Source: an uncultured Ktedonobacteraceae bacterium (GTDB taxonomy: Bacteria; Chloroflexota; Ktedonobacteria; Ktedonobacterales; Ktedonobacteraceae). Taken from it: a stretch of DNA of 12,110 nt. A program made the translations under genes and the position numbers. Shown here one piece after another: positions 1-6,458 of this stretch; position 1 is the first letter of the stretch, and each line of letters begins with the position of its first letter. The notes beneath the pieces are model-generated. The model was not told where the DNA came from. It worked only from the letters and a program-made list of their open reading frames with translations, and did not search any database. The DNA is taken from the NCBI GenBank assembly GCA_955652655.1, contig CATPCK010000459.1, positions 1 through 12,110 of the forward strand, written 5' to 3'.

Positions 1-512
1 GGCCGCACGGTAAGTGAGCGTACCGACCATAGCAACGCCGAACACGAGCAGAGCACGATAAACCAGGCATAGAAGTTAGCGTAGGGAACGCCAAACCACT
101 CCTGGTTGCCTGCCCAGCCAAGCCAGTGCCACAGGTTCAGACGGATGGCCACCGCGTCCATCGCCAGGTCAATATTCAGGCCCAACAGGCCAACGAGTGC
201 CGGAGCCGCCCAGGAAGGCAACGCGAGGCTATCGGCGAACGCCATAGCACTGTAGAGGATGATGCCCCAGCCCACGGCAACAGACAATGGTACGGGGCCG
301 AGCATGATAAGGAAATGCCCATACTGGTAGACGTGCAACTGCATGATGGTCAACGTCTCCAGCGTAAGACCATAGAGCACTCCTATGCCAAGCTCGATCA
401 GCCGCGCACGGCGCAATGGCCCCTGGTGCAACGCGTGCCAGATGCAGAGACCCAGGCACGCGTATCCCAGCACCTCGAACACGACGATGGGCAGAGATAC
501 TCCTGGCAACAT
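1..512 (-). CDS. CruF-like carotenoid biosynthesis membrane protein, 3' end cut by window edge
   Basis: The first 170 residues are visible; the gene runs off the left edge with no stop. The ATG at 512 is preceded by AGGAG at 519-523 (minus sense). The fragment is strongly hydrophobic, with about five membrane segments (roughly residues 6-26, 40-60, 66-92, 100-120 and 145-165). Motifs match the family of carotenoid hydratases/CruF-like proteins (Caroten_synth, formerly DUF422): E40-x3-G44 with YG at 47-48 and E52, then LGPVPLSVAVGW at 71-82, then paired aspartates D115/D119 before VAIRLNLWHW (121-130), then FGVPYANFYAWF at 140-151. Known members add water to or otherwise modify the end groups of linear C40/C50 carotenoids in the membrane. 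It starts 62 bases after the preceding flavoprotein gene on the same strand, so one operon is likely. The exact substrate cannot be told from this fragment. Confidence 0.75.
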   Translation of the reverse strand, partial: MLPGVSLPIVVFEVLGYACLGLCIWHALHQGPLRRARLIELGIGVLYGLTLETLTIMQLHVYQYGHFLIMLGPVPLSVAVGWGIILYSAMAFADSLALPSWAAPALVGLLGLNIDLAMDAVAIRLNLWHWLGWAGNQEWFGVPYANFYAWFIVLCSCSALLWSVRSLTVR

Positions 513-574
513 TGTTCACTCCTGACGCGAGACTGTAAAGAAGATGAGATTGCGGACGCGCCCCGGGCGGTGCC

Positions 575-1039
575 TCACGGCTCGTCCAGGTAGCGAAGCA
601 TCTTGCCCCAGGGGCGCGGCGACCAGGGCTTCCCGCGCTTCGCCAGGTATTCGCGCGCTTTGCGTCGCCCCAGTATCATGTATCGGATCATGTCCAGAGG
701 CGATCCGGCGTACGGCATTCGGTCGGTGTCCTGGCGCCCTGAGCCAGTGAGAAAGTCGCCTGGGCGCAGGATAAGGACACCTGCTTCCTCGCGGAGTTCG
801 CCCTTGATCAGCAATTCGCGTTGCCCGCCCAGGTCGGCGTTGTGACTGTGGAAGAGCAGGCAGGCCAGTCCCTGGCGGCCAGTCACATCCGGGGATGGTG
901 CGGGGAAGAGGATTAGCTCGCGGGCATCATCGAACTCCACAACGCAGCGCACACTGCGGGGGTAGCCGGAGCCCTCAACGACGGTCAACACGCCGCTAGA
1001 GTAGGTCCGGGCGCAGGCAATCAGTTTTTCATTCCACAT
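575..1039 (-). CDS. Small split-barrel (PNPOx-like) protein, second of a pair
   Basis: This 154-residue soluble protein begins at the ATG at 1037-1039, with GGAGG at 1046-1050 (minus sense) as ribosome site. The start overlaps the last 11 bases of the upstream gene, so translational coupling is likely. The N-terminal half reads as alternating strands (VLTVVEGSGYPRSVRCVVEF, then LILFPAP), followed by RQGLACLLFHSHNADL and ELLIKGEL, the pattern of the pyridoxamine 5'-phosphate oxidase-like FMN-binding barrel. The tail is basic, with KAREYLAKRGKPW near residues 127-139, as in actinobacterial and Chloroflexi hypothetical proteins of this type. No substrate can be named. FMN or F420 binding is inferred from the fold family only; no binding residue was checked. 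Confidence 0.65.
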   Translation of the reverse strand: MWNEKLIACARTYSSGVLTVVEGSGYPRSVRCVVEFDDARELILFPAPSPDVTGRQGLACLLFHSHNADLGGQRELLIKGELREEAGVLILRPGDFLTGSGRQDTDRMPYAGSPLDMIRYMILGRRKAREYLAKRGKPWSPRPWGKMLRYLDEP

Positions 1040-1535
1040 AGCGGACCTCCAGTTCGGTGGGGATCGGGCTCATGTCGCCCCGAGGCCAGACCATGATGCG
1101 CCGCGGCTGCACGAAAATCGCCAGGCGCTGAAACTGGAAAGTGAACAACCGGCGGGCCAGCGGGTTGCTCACAAAGCTGCGAGCGCGAGGCTGGCGGTGG
1201 ATCGACTCTTTGAACATCGCGTAGGACCAGGGAGGATCGTCATCCAGTTCAGCGACGGTGGCGTCGCCCTGCACCTGCACCGCTGGTGGATCGGTGAGCG
1301 GTGCGCCAGTGGGATCGGAGAAGAGCAGCGACACCTGGGGGTGGCGGCGGGCGTTATAGGCCTTCACTGGGAAGGCGATCGAGCTTGTAACGATGAACCT
1401 GCCCGAGGGTGCATCATAGAAAGGCTCGGTGGGCCAGGTCAGTGGCTGTCCCTGTCGGTTCACGGCCGTGAACTCGCAAGTGCGAAACTCATGAAACACG
1501 GCCTCAACCTCGGGCGGTAAGCGGAGTGTTCCCAT
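1029..1535 (-). CDS. Pyridoxamine 5'-phosphate oxidase-family flavoprotein, first of a pair
   Basis: A 168-residue protein. The open frame extends upstream to 1622, but the start at 1535 is preferred because AGGAGG (1542-1547, minus sense) lies 6 bases before it and the upstream 29 residues look non-protein-like. The body has the split beta-barrel order of PNPOx-like proteins: EFTAVNRQGQPLTWPTEPFY, then GRFIVTSSIAFPVKAYNARR (about 45-64) and HPQVSLLFSDPTG, the usual FMN phosphate-contact region, then VQVQGDATV (about 87-95). The C-terminal half, with SFVSNPLARRLFTFQFQR, may cover the cofactor. Members reduce or oxidise small molecules with FMN or F420, or act as haem-utilisation proteins. Which applies here is unknown. 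It is the probable first gene of the operon with the second barrel protein and the carotenoid gene. Confidence 0.75.
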   Translation of the reverse strand: MGTLRLPPEVEAVFHEFRTCEFTAVNRQGQPLTWPTEPFYDAPSGRFIVTSSIAFPVKAYNARRHPQVSLLFSDPTGAPLTDPPAVQVQGDATVAELDDDPPWSYAMFKESIHRQPRARSFVSNPLARRLFTFQFQRLAIFVQPRRIMVWPRGDMSPIPTELEVRYVE

Positions 1536-1623
1536 AGATGGCCTCCTATTTCCTTCGGGCTTGCTACCGTTCAAGAAGTGCAGGAGCACAGGCTGATCTA
1601 TTCTTGAAATGCGACCCTGCAAC

Positions 1624-1666
1624 GACGCTCTCGCGTCTACCTTCGGTCAGCAAGGTCGAAAGGTAG
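1624..1666 (-). terminator. Tandem stem-loops just past the 295-residue membrane protein gene
   Basis: Two inverted repeats lie end to end beyond the stop at 1669. CTACCTT (1637-1643) pairs with AAGGTAG (1660-1666), with further imperfect pairing inside. GACGC (1624-1628) pairs with GCGTC (1633-1637) around a TCTC loop. They share base 1637, so only one full form can exist at a time. A 10-base palindrome GTAGTACTAC (1663-1672) overlaps the stop codon. There is no T-run after either hairpin on the minus strand, so this is a weak intrinsic terminator candidate at best, separating the membrane protein gene from the flavoprotein operon. Confidence 0.35.
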
Positions 1667-1668
1667 TA

Positions 1669-2556
1669 CTACACAGAAAGCGAATGCCTTTTTACAGCAT
1701 TTCGACGATAAATCTCAATACTGCTATACAGTGCGGCAAGTGCTACGAGCAGAAAGCTTAACCCGCCAACAAAGAGCCAGGTGCTCAGATTCGACTGCTC
1801 GAAGTCGCTCCAGGCACGTGCTGTCGCAATCAGGATCATCACTATTGAGACAGCTTGAGCTTCCAGTATAATACGTGCGGCACTCCATCGCTTCTCTAGC
1901 GCAATGCCCAATCCGACCACGCCAGGTAGTGCAAACATTGCTCCCGCCACACGAGCGGTAAGGGGAGTCAGCGTCCAGGGCCAAAGACGTATCATGAGAG
2001 CCGGTTGTAGGAAGAGCAGCAAGCTCACGGCAAGGGTAATCACACCAATACCACCTATGAACAGACGTATCACGTGAGGGATAATCACTTCGTTCGACTC
2101 AGCAGTGCCGGGATCGGTCGTCCGGTTACGCAACCAGACAGCAAAAACGAGAAACGGTGTAGTGAAATAGAGTGCCGCCCATGTGAAGAACGAGATATGG
2201 CTGTGATTGAAACGATCCCAATGTAAGAGAGTCGCTATCCCCAGCAATGCTGCAAAGGTCGTCACCGGCAGAAAGCCCAGTTTCACCAGGTGCCATCGCT
2301 TCGCCAGAACAGCACGCGTGAAGAAGTAAATACCTCCAAAGTAGGCAGCAGCTAACATCATTGGTGTCATGGCCGGTTTAATCGTCCAGGCAAACAGTTT
2401 ATCTGTATCATTCGGCCAAACGTAGAGCAGTATAAAGGCAGCGACGAGAAAAGGAATGATCAAAACTGCAAGCCAGCGTACCTCTGGCAAGATGCGATCA
2501 TCACGAACCATACCTGCTGACATAAAGAACCCATTCTTTTTGTTTCCTACTTCCAT
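1669..2556 (-). CDS. 8-TM integral membrane protein with internal duplication, function unknown
   Basis: A 295-residue protein. The ATG at 2556 follows a strong AGGAGG site ending 7 bases upstream. Eight membrane segments are predicted by eye at about 28-47, 60-80, 93-112, 121-142, 161-186, 200-219, 231-247 and 258-281. The two halves look like copies of one 4-TM unit. WTIKP (57-61) recurs as WTLTP (194-198), KRWHL (86-90) as KRWSA (222-226), and HWDRFN (112-117) as AWSDFE (248-253), all at an offset of 136-137 residues. No catalytic or transport motif was recognised. It is transcribed away from the nitroreductase-like gene, sharing the 378-base region between their starts. Confidence 0.8.
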   Translation of the reverse strand: MEVGNKKNGFFMSAGMVRDDRILPEVRWLAVLIIPFLVAAFILLYVWPNDTDKLFAWTIKPAMTPMMLAAAYFGGIYFFTRAVLAKRWHLVKLGFLPVTTFAALLGIATLLHWDRFNHSHISFFTWAALYFTTPFLVFAVWLRNRTTDPGTAESNEVIIPHVIRLFIGGIGVITLAVSLLLFLQPALMIRLWPWTLTPLTARVAGAMFALPGVVGLGIALEKRWSAARIILEAQAVSIVMILIATARAWSDFEQSNLSTWLFVGGLSFLLVALAALYSSIEIYRRNAVKRHSLSV

Positions 2557-2712
2557 GCTGAGACCTCCTCATGTTGGGGGAGAAGTGGAGAAAAAACACT
2601 AACTCAGACGCCTCACCACTCTGTTGGGAGCGAGGTGTTTTTGTTGGTGAAGACAGAATCACTCTACTCCTAGTGAAAGAGTAACCTATTTTGGGCGAAA
2701 AGTCCAGGATGG

Positions 2713-2740
2713 TTGTGCTTTGGGGTACTTCACATATGAT
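2713..2740 (+). promoter_or_regulatory. Candidate sigma-70 type promoter for the nitroreductase-like gene
   Basis: TTGTGC at 2713-2718 and TATGAT at 2735-2740 are 16 bases apart; TATAGT at 2740-2745 is an alternative -10. Initiation near 2750 would give a leader of about 185 bases before the ATG at 2935. The -35 matches consensus poorly, so this is a candidate only. Confidence 0.3.
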
Positions 2741-2793
2741 ATAGTGATCCATAGGCTACTTTCTTACGTATATCTGGTATCGAATCTTGTTAA

Positions 2794-2825
2794 GGAGCCG
2801 GGGTGCAGGAGCACCTCCTGGTTCC
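2794..2825 (+). promoter_or_regulatory. Imperfect 13-bp stem-loop in the leader of the nitroreductase-like gene
   Basis: The 5' arm GGAGCCGGGGTGC (2794-2806) pairs with GCACCTCCTGGTTCC (2811-2825) around an AGGA loop. There are two G-U pairs and a 2-base bulge. The G-U pairs form only in plus-strand RNA, so the structure belongs to the leader of the gene at 2935. No T-run follows, which argues against a simple terminator. An attenuator, protein-binding hairpin or RNA stabiliser is possible. It does not match the FMN (RFN) riboswitch core as remembered. Confidence 0.4.
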
Positions 2826-2934
2826 GTGAACTCGCAGGCATACAATGCTCCACGAATGTGAGATGAAACGAAGCAAAAAGCCTGTCTTGCGTTATGGCCT
2901 GACCTGAAACATGATACTTACAAAGGAGACTGCT

Positions 2935-4305
2935 ATGGCAACAGATGTATTTCGCCATGTACCAGAACCGGAGAAGAAACTGTCGCACTATTCCCTGCTC
3001 GATGCGCTGCTCGCCCGTCGCTCGCGCCGCTTCGGCAAAGGCATGCGCCTGAACGGAGGGCCGCTGGCCTACGCAAGTGCGCACGAGCCAGAACCACTCA
3101 GCCTGGCAGACGAGGCAGCCCTCGCCTTTGCCGCCTGCGGCATCACCGGCTATACTATGGCGGAACTGCCCTATCAAGCGGGCGATGTCGCTGAGGCCGG
3201 AGGAGGCAATATCATCGTCCACTCCGTGGGCCGGACGGCGTTCAGTGCAGATGCTGCGCACTTGATAACCGTCTTTGTACTCAATGATGATGGAGTATGG
3301 CTGCTCAAGCGACCTCAGGACTATCCACGGCTCGAGGTACCCGAACTGGTCAAGGCAGCACGCGAGCAGCGGTGGCTGGACTTGTACGAGAAGAGCCGCG
3401 TGCGCATCGCCGACCGGCGGCTGGACGTGCCACGCGAGCCTCCTTTTGTGCCCCCGTTCAATAAGTGGTCGGCGAACGTGCGCGGCAGCACCTACTTCCT
3501 CCCCATCGCCGAACTCAGCGGCCTCTTTATCAACGTCCTGCTGGCGGCGTTTAGCGAAGAGATGGGATACTTCGTCGTAGATGAGCGCCATAACTTCCAA
3601 CCGGCGGGCGTCGCCAGGTTCGCCCGTTCAAAGGGAGGCTACCTGCACGACGATCTGGCAGAAGGCCGCGCGGCGACGGTGAGCCTCCTCGATACCTCGA
3701 TGTATGAGTTTGCTGCCGTCGAGCAGGGGGCCATGCTCCAGAATCTGGCTCTCGCGACGGCAGCCCTGGGACTCGGCGGGTTCCCCCACCTGGCATCTCA
3801 TCCGTTTGGTTGGTTTCAGGCGCTCGACTTTCGTATGACGGATATTCCGTTCTCGCGCACCATTGGCGCTGGAACTGTAATGAAGGGACTGCTGCGGGCG
3901 CTCAAAAAAGACTTCCCTATCCCCACGGCGGTTGGGCTGGAACGCGATGGTCAGGTGCTCATCAAGCCGTTCTGCCCGCCGTACTATCGTAATATGGAGG
4001 AGGCCGTCCTGGCGTTTGTGGACTATAAGTATGCTCAGGGGCAAGGCACGCTGCGTGATGGTGGAGCAGCTAGCAATTGGCAGGATGGCGCGACGGTGCA
4101 AGCGGGCATTCCCCGATACTCCGACCAGACCATTGCCGCGACGATCGCCTGCTGCGAGTACCTGTACCATCACTATGGCCGTATCCCAGCGACAAACGGG
4201 CCATTCCGCATGCTCATGGCCTATCAGGCTCACCACCTGGATACCGATTTCTACAAGAAGTTTTACCGTCCTGACGTAGCGGGTGACATTGGGCCTGAAG
4301 ACTGA
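2935..4305 (+). CDS. Long nitroreductase-like flavoprotein
   Basis: A 456-residue soluble protein. The frame is open from the ATG at 2911, but the start at 2935 is preferred because AAAGGAG (2922-2928) sits 6 bases before it. The N-terminus has RRSRRFGKG (29-37) followed by PLSLADEAALAFAACGITG (54-72), the usual opening of FMN-dependent nitroreductases, where the arginines contact the FMN phosphate. QNLALATAALGLGGFPH (269-285) matches the late helix of the same fold. Classical members are 180-250 residues, so the middle is expanded and there is an extra tail. The tail (about 396-445) has HYGRIP and YQAHHLDTDFY, a C-terminal block I remember from other large members. A role in NAD(P)H-driven reduction or a specialised oxidation is inferred; the substrate is unknown. 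The gene is GC-rich (37 of 60 bases at 3481-3540). Confidence 0.65.
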   Translation: MATDVFRHVPEPEKKLSHYSLLDALLARRSRRFGKGMRLNGGPLAYASAHEPEPLSLADEAALAFAACGITGYTMAELPYQAGDVAEAGGGNIIVHSVGRTAFSADAAHLITVFVLNDDGVWLLKRPQDYPRLEVPELVKAAREQRWLDLYEKSRVRIADRRLDVPREPPFVPPFNKWSANVRGSTYFLPIAELSGLFINVLLAAFSEEMGYFVVDERHNFQPAGVARFARSKGGYLHDDLAEGRAATVSLLDTSMYEFAAVEQGAMLQNLALATAALGLGGFPHLASHPFGWFQALDFRMTDIPFSRTIGAGTVMKGLLRALKKDFPIPTAVGLERDGQVLIKPFCPPYYRNMEEAVLAFVDYKYAQGQGTLRDGGAASNWQDGATVQAGIPRYSDQTIAATIACCEYLYHHYGRIPATNGPFRMLMAYQAHHLDTDFYKKFYRPDVAGDIGPED

Positions 4306-4306
4306 C

Positions 4307-4336
4307 GGGAAAAGATGTCTGCGATACGCTTTTCCC
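4307..4336. terminator. Stem-loop right after the nitroreductase-like gene, possibly bidirectional
   Basis: GGGAAAAG (4307-4314) is an exact inverted repeat of CTTTTCCC (4329-4336), starting one base after the stop codon at 4303-4305. The T4 run is inside the arm and nothing T-rich follows, so efficiency is uncertain. Because the arms read A-rich then T-rich on both strands, it could also serve the small ORF remnant that ends at 4352 on the opposite strand. Confidence 0.45.
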
Positions 4337-4351
4337 ACCTGGCCAGGCTCT

Positions 4352-4460
4352 TCACGTTGGCTCATAGACAACGGTGTAGAAGAGGCCGCTGGCATCTATG
4401 AGCATGCGCTCACCATAGCGGACAGGCCCTGCCGGCGGGCTTCTTGCTTACAAGCTGCAT
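4352..4460 (-). pseudogene. Tiny ORF (about 35 codons) apparently broken by a one-base frameshift
   Basis: On the minus strand an ATG at 4460, with AGGA four bases upstream, opens MQLVSKKPAG. A second frame takes over near the GGCAGGG stretch (about 4428-4434) and continues as GPVRYGERMLIDASGLFY, then TVVYEPT and a stop at 4352-4354. Removing one base there would join the two into a single 35-residue protein. The second part reads like real protein (GER, DASG, alternating hydrophobics), but this is judgement. The family is not recognised. A stem-loop CTATGAGC/GCTC-ACC-ATAG lies at 4396-4418. The rest of the gap between 4306 and 4587 shows only the terminator on the left and a promoter on the right. 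Confidence 0.25.
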
Positions 4461-4528
4461 AAATTCCTAACGTCCCCTTAACTCTATTGTGCGACCTGGA
4501 AACGCAATCACTTAGCCCAAAAATGGAA

Positions 4529-4534
4529 TATAAT
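4529..4534 (+). promoter_or_regulatory. Consensus -10 box TATAAT upstream of the pentapeptide gene
   Basis: A perfect TATAAT at 4529-4534 lies 53 bases before the ATG at 4588, in an AT-rich stretch. No convincing TTGACA-like -35 is present at the expected 16-18 base distance. Confidence 0.4.
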
Positions 4535-4587
4535 TCTCTCAGCATTGTGGAAAGCAACAATAACACCTTTAAGTGAGGATAAGCTCA

Positions 4588-5499
4588 ATGGCAAACCAGG
4601 AACATCTCGACATTCTCAAGCTAGGGGGAGAGGTTTGGAATAAATGGAGAGAAGAGCATCGAGACATCCAACCTGATCTTAGCAGCGCCGATATCAGTCA
4701 AGTCAACCTCATGGGAGCCGACCTCATTAGAGTCAACTTCATCGTAGCCGATCTCAGCTATGCCAACCTCAGCAGAAGCAACCTCAGCAAAGCCGATTTT
4801 AGCGGAGCTAATCTTAGCCATGCTATCCTCAACGAATCCATATTAGTAAGAACAAATTTCACAGGTGCCACCCTTACGGATTGTCACATTTTTGGGATTT
4901 CTGTTTGGGAGGTGGAACTGCAAGGAGCAACACAGAATAATTTAGTACTTACTGCTCGTGATGAGGCAACGATCACTGTCGATAATCTTGAGGTAGCTCA
5001 GTTCATCTACTTGTTATTGAACAACAAAAAAATTCGGGATGTCATTGACACCATCACCTCCAAAGTTGTCCTCGTCCTGGGACGCTTCACAGAGGAGCGG
5101 AAAAAGGTATTAGGCGCTCTGAGAGAGGAACTACGCAAGCACAACTACACCCCTGTAGTATTCGATTTTGAGAAACCCGCGAGTCGAGACCTCACAGAAA
5201 CAGTAAGCACACTTGCTCACTTGGCACGGTTCATCATTGTCGATTTGACTGATCCTAGCAGTGCACCTCATGAAGTCGCGACAATTATTCCACAATGTAT
5301 TGTACCTGTCCAACCACTTCTTCTTCAGGATGATACACAACCAGGATACGAATACGCGATGTTTCACGACCTCAGAACACGGTATCATTGGGTATTGCCA
5401 ACATATCAGTACCAGGATATCAGCAGCTTACTCGCATCGTTGAAAGAAAATATTATAGAACCTGCTGAGCAGAAGGCACAGGAATTAGCACAGCGGTAA
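4588..5499 (+). CDS. Pentapeptide-repeat protein fused to a Rossmann-type TIR/deoxyribosyltransferase-like domain
   Basis: A 303-residue protein. An in-frame GTG at 4573 exists, but GAGG at 4575-4578 is better placed as the ribosome site for the ATG at 4588. Residues 12-30 (GGEVWNKWREEHRDIQPD) are a lead-in seen in many pentapeptide proteins. Residues about 31-100 hold A(D/N)L/F repeats (SSADI, MGADL, IVADL, SYANL, SKADF, SGANL), expected to fold as a right-handed quadrilateral beta-helix. After a linker comes a separate domain (about 158-290): KVVLVLGRF, a helix (EERKKVLGALREELRKHN), TPVVFDFEKPASRDLTETV, then FIIVDLTDPSSAPHEV. That order of strands and the DLT...E motif resemble nucleoside 2-deoxyribosyltransferases and TIR-like nucleotide-binding proteins. 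E229 would be the candidate active-site glutamate. The gene is clearly AT-richer than its left neighbour (20 of 60 G+C at 4981-5040), hinting at transfer. Enzyme activity is inferred, not shown. Confidence 0.8.
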   Translation: MANQEHLDILKLGGEVWNKWREEHRDIQPDLSSADISQVNLMGADLIRVNFIVADLSYANLSRSNLSKADFSGANLSHAILNESILVRTNFTGATLTDCHIFGISVWEVELQGATQNNLVLTARDEATITVDNLEVAQFIYLLLNNKKIRDVIDTITSKVVLVLGRFTEERKKVLGALREELRKHNYTPVVFDFEKPASRDLTETVSTLAHLARFIIVDLTDPSSAPHEVATIIPQCIVPVQPLLLQDDTQPGYEYAMFHDLRTRYHWVLPTYQYQDISSLLASLKENIIEPAEQKAQELAQR

Positions 5500-5514
5500 C
5501 GTCGGCCAACAAAC

Positions 5515-5634
5515 CAGCCTGTTGAAAAAGGCGAAAAAGCTGAGCTAGATTGCTTGTGCTCCGGGAGACCTGAACGTGATCGAAGGACTGAGAAGGGATC
5601 AGGTTCCTCCCTCACAGGATGTTTCAACTGGTTG
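5515..5634. repeat. 120-bp MITE-like palindromic segment downstream of the pentapeptide gene
   Basis: The first 13 bases, CAGCCTGTTGAAA, match the inverse of the last 13 (5622-5634, CAACCAGTTGAAA on the minus strand) at 11 positions. Inside lies a long imperfect hairpin: GGGAG (5563-5567), GAAC (5572-5575) and TGATC (5577-5581) pair in order with GATCA (5597-5601), GTTC (5603-5606) and CTCCC (5607-5611). No coding potential was seen between 5500 and 5789 on either strand. The pattern fits a short non-autonomous IS derivative or an IS-end relic. Weak terminal repeats of this quality also arise by chance. Confidence 0.35.
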
Positions 5635-5789
5635 ATGGATTGGACGAGACAACCGGCTGGCAAAAGTTCCGACACTTCATGAATGTACCCCTTGTGTTTG
5701 TGTATCCAGCAGACTACAATGCAAGCAATGGCTCACACAGACCGAAGGCTACACTTTAAGGTCACAAGAACCAGGAAGGAGTTCCCCTC

Positions 5790-6416
5790 GTGGTTCCACC
5801 AGAATTCGCCAACTTCTTCATCGCCAGCGCCAGTGCCGGAGGCGCTCTCGTCGGCTTGCTCTTTGTGGCCGTTTCTATCGCGCCGGAGCAGATGGTGACT
5901 CGCCGGGCGCCGCTGGAGCGACAAGCTGTCGCAGGCAGTGCCTTTACCGCCCTGGTGAATGCGTTCTTCCTCTCGCTTGTCGCACTGATCCCCCATTTCA
6001 ACTTTGGCTTAGTCATCGTGCCTTTTAGCTCCCTGTGCCTGGTGACGAGCCTGATCCAAGCATGGCAACTCTTTCGCAGCCTCAAGAGCTGGCAGAGTTT
6101 GCTGCGGCGGGCCTTTCTGGTCTTGCTCAGTGTCGCCCTCTACGGGTTAGAACTAGTGAATGGGTTCCAGCTCATCACTGATCCCTCACAGGTCGGGATT
6201 GTCTATGGGCTGGTCTCGTGCTTGCTGGGCGCCTTTGCCCTTGGCCTCACCCGTGCCTGGGAATTGCTCGGTGTCCACCGCTATGGACTCTTCGGCTGGC
6301 TCAATCCCTTACGCGATGTGAATGACACCGAGTCGTTTTCGCGTGCGGGGAATTCTCACTCAGCAGCTGAGCAGCCCACAACCGACGATGCCGCACTCCG
6401 TTCACCACCTCAGTAG
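5790..6416 (+). CDS. 5-TM membrane protein of unknown function
   Basis: A 208-residue protein starting at a GTG (5790-5792), 8 bases after GGAAGGAG (5774-5781); no in-frame ATG gives a comparable start. Five membrane segments are seen at about 8-31, 50-67, 72-93, 105-126 and 137-156, followed by a hydrophilic serine-rich tail of about 35 residues. The opening FFIASASAGGALVGLLFVAV, then SAFTALVNAFFLSLVALIP (50-68), is a pattern I remember from uncharacterised proteins common in soil bacteria, including Ktedonobacteria. No functional residue is evident. It is convergent with the 459-residue membrane protein gene, and both lie inside the candidate inverted-repeat-bounded segment. Confidence 0.8.
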   Translation: MVPPEFANFFIASASAGGALVGLLFVAVSIAPEQMVTRRAPLERQAVAGSAFTALVNAFFLSLVALIPHFNFGLVIVPFSSLCLVTSLIQAWQLFRSLKSWQSLLRRAFLVLLSVALYGLELVNGFQLITDPSQVGIVYGLVSCLLGAFALGLTRAWELLGVHRYGLFGWLNPLRDVNDTESFSRAGNSHSAAEQPTTDDAALRSPPQ

Positions 6417-6458
6417 AGTATCTCACCAAGGGACAGAAAGTGGGATACTCCTTCTTTC
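6417..6458 (+). terminator. Stem-loop terminator after the 5-TM protein gene
   Basis: AGTATCTCAC (6417-6426) pairs over all 10 positions (one G-U) with GTGGGATACT (6440-6449), beginning at the base after the stop codon. A pyrimidine run CCTTCTTTC follows. Position and tail make it the best intrinsic terminator in the window. Confidence 0.55.

Noticed and set aside
126..593. 155-codon plus-strand ORF
   Set aside because: It lies opposite the CruF-like gene, has unlikely composition (many Q, R, H) and no ribosome site.
2501..2752. 83-codon minus-strand ORF upstream of the 8-TM gene
   Set aside because: It overlaps the promoter region and the start of the 8-TM gene in another frame and does not look like protein.
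2750..2934. FMN riboswitch in the flavoprotein leader
   Set aside because: The conserved RFN core sequences were not found; only a single hairpin is visible.
2764..3600. 278-codon minus-strand ORF
   Set aside because: Antisense to the nitroreductase-like gene and its leader; no recognisable protein features.
3628..4395. 255-codon minus-strand ORF
   Set aside because: Antisense to the GC-rich nitroreductase-like gene; long only because stops are rare there.
4621..4821. Repetitive minus-strand ORF (AEV/AEI repeats)
   Set aside because: It is the mirror image of the pentapeptide repeats, whose regular codons keep the opposite frame open.
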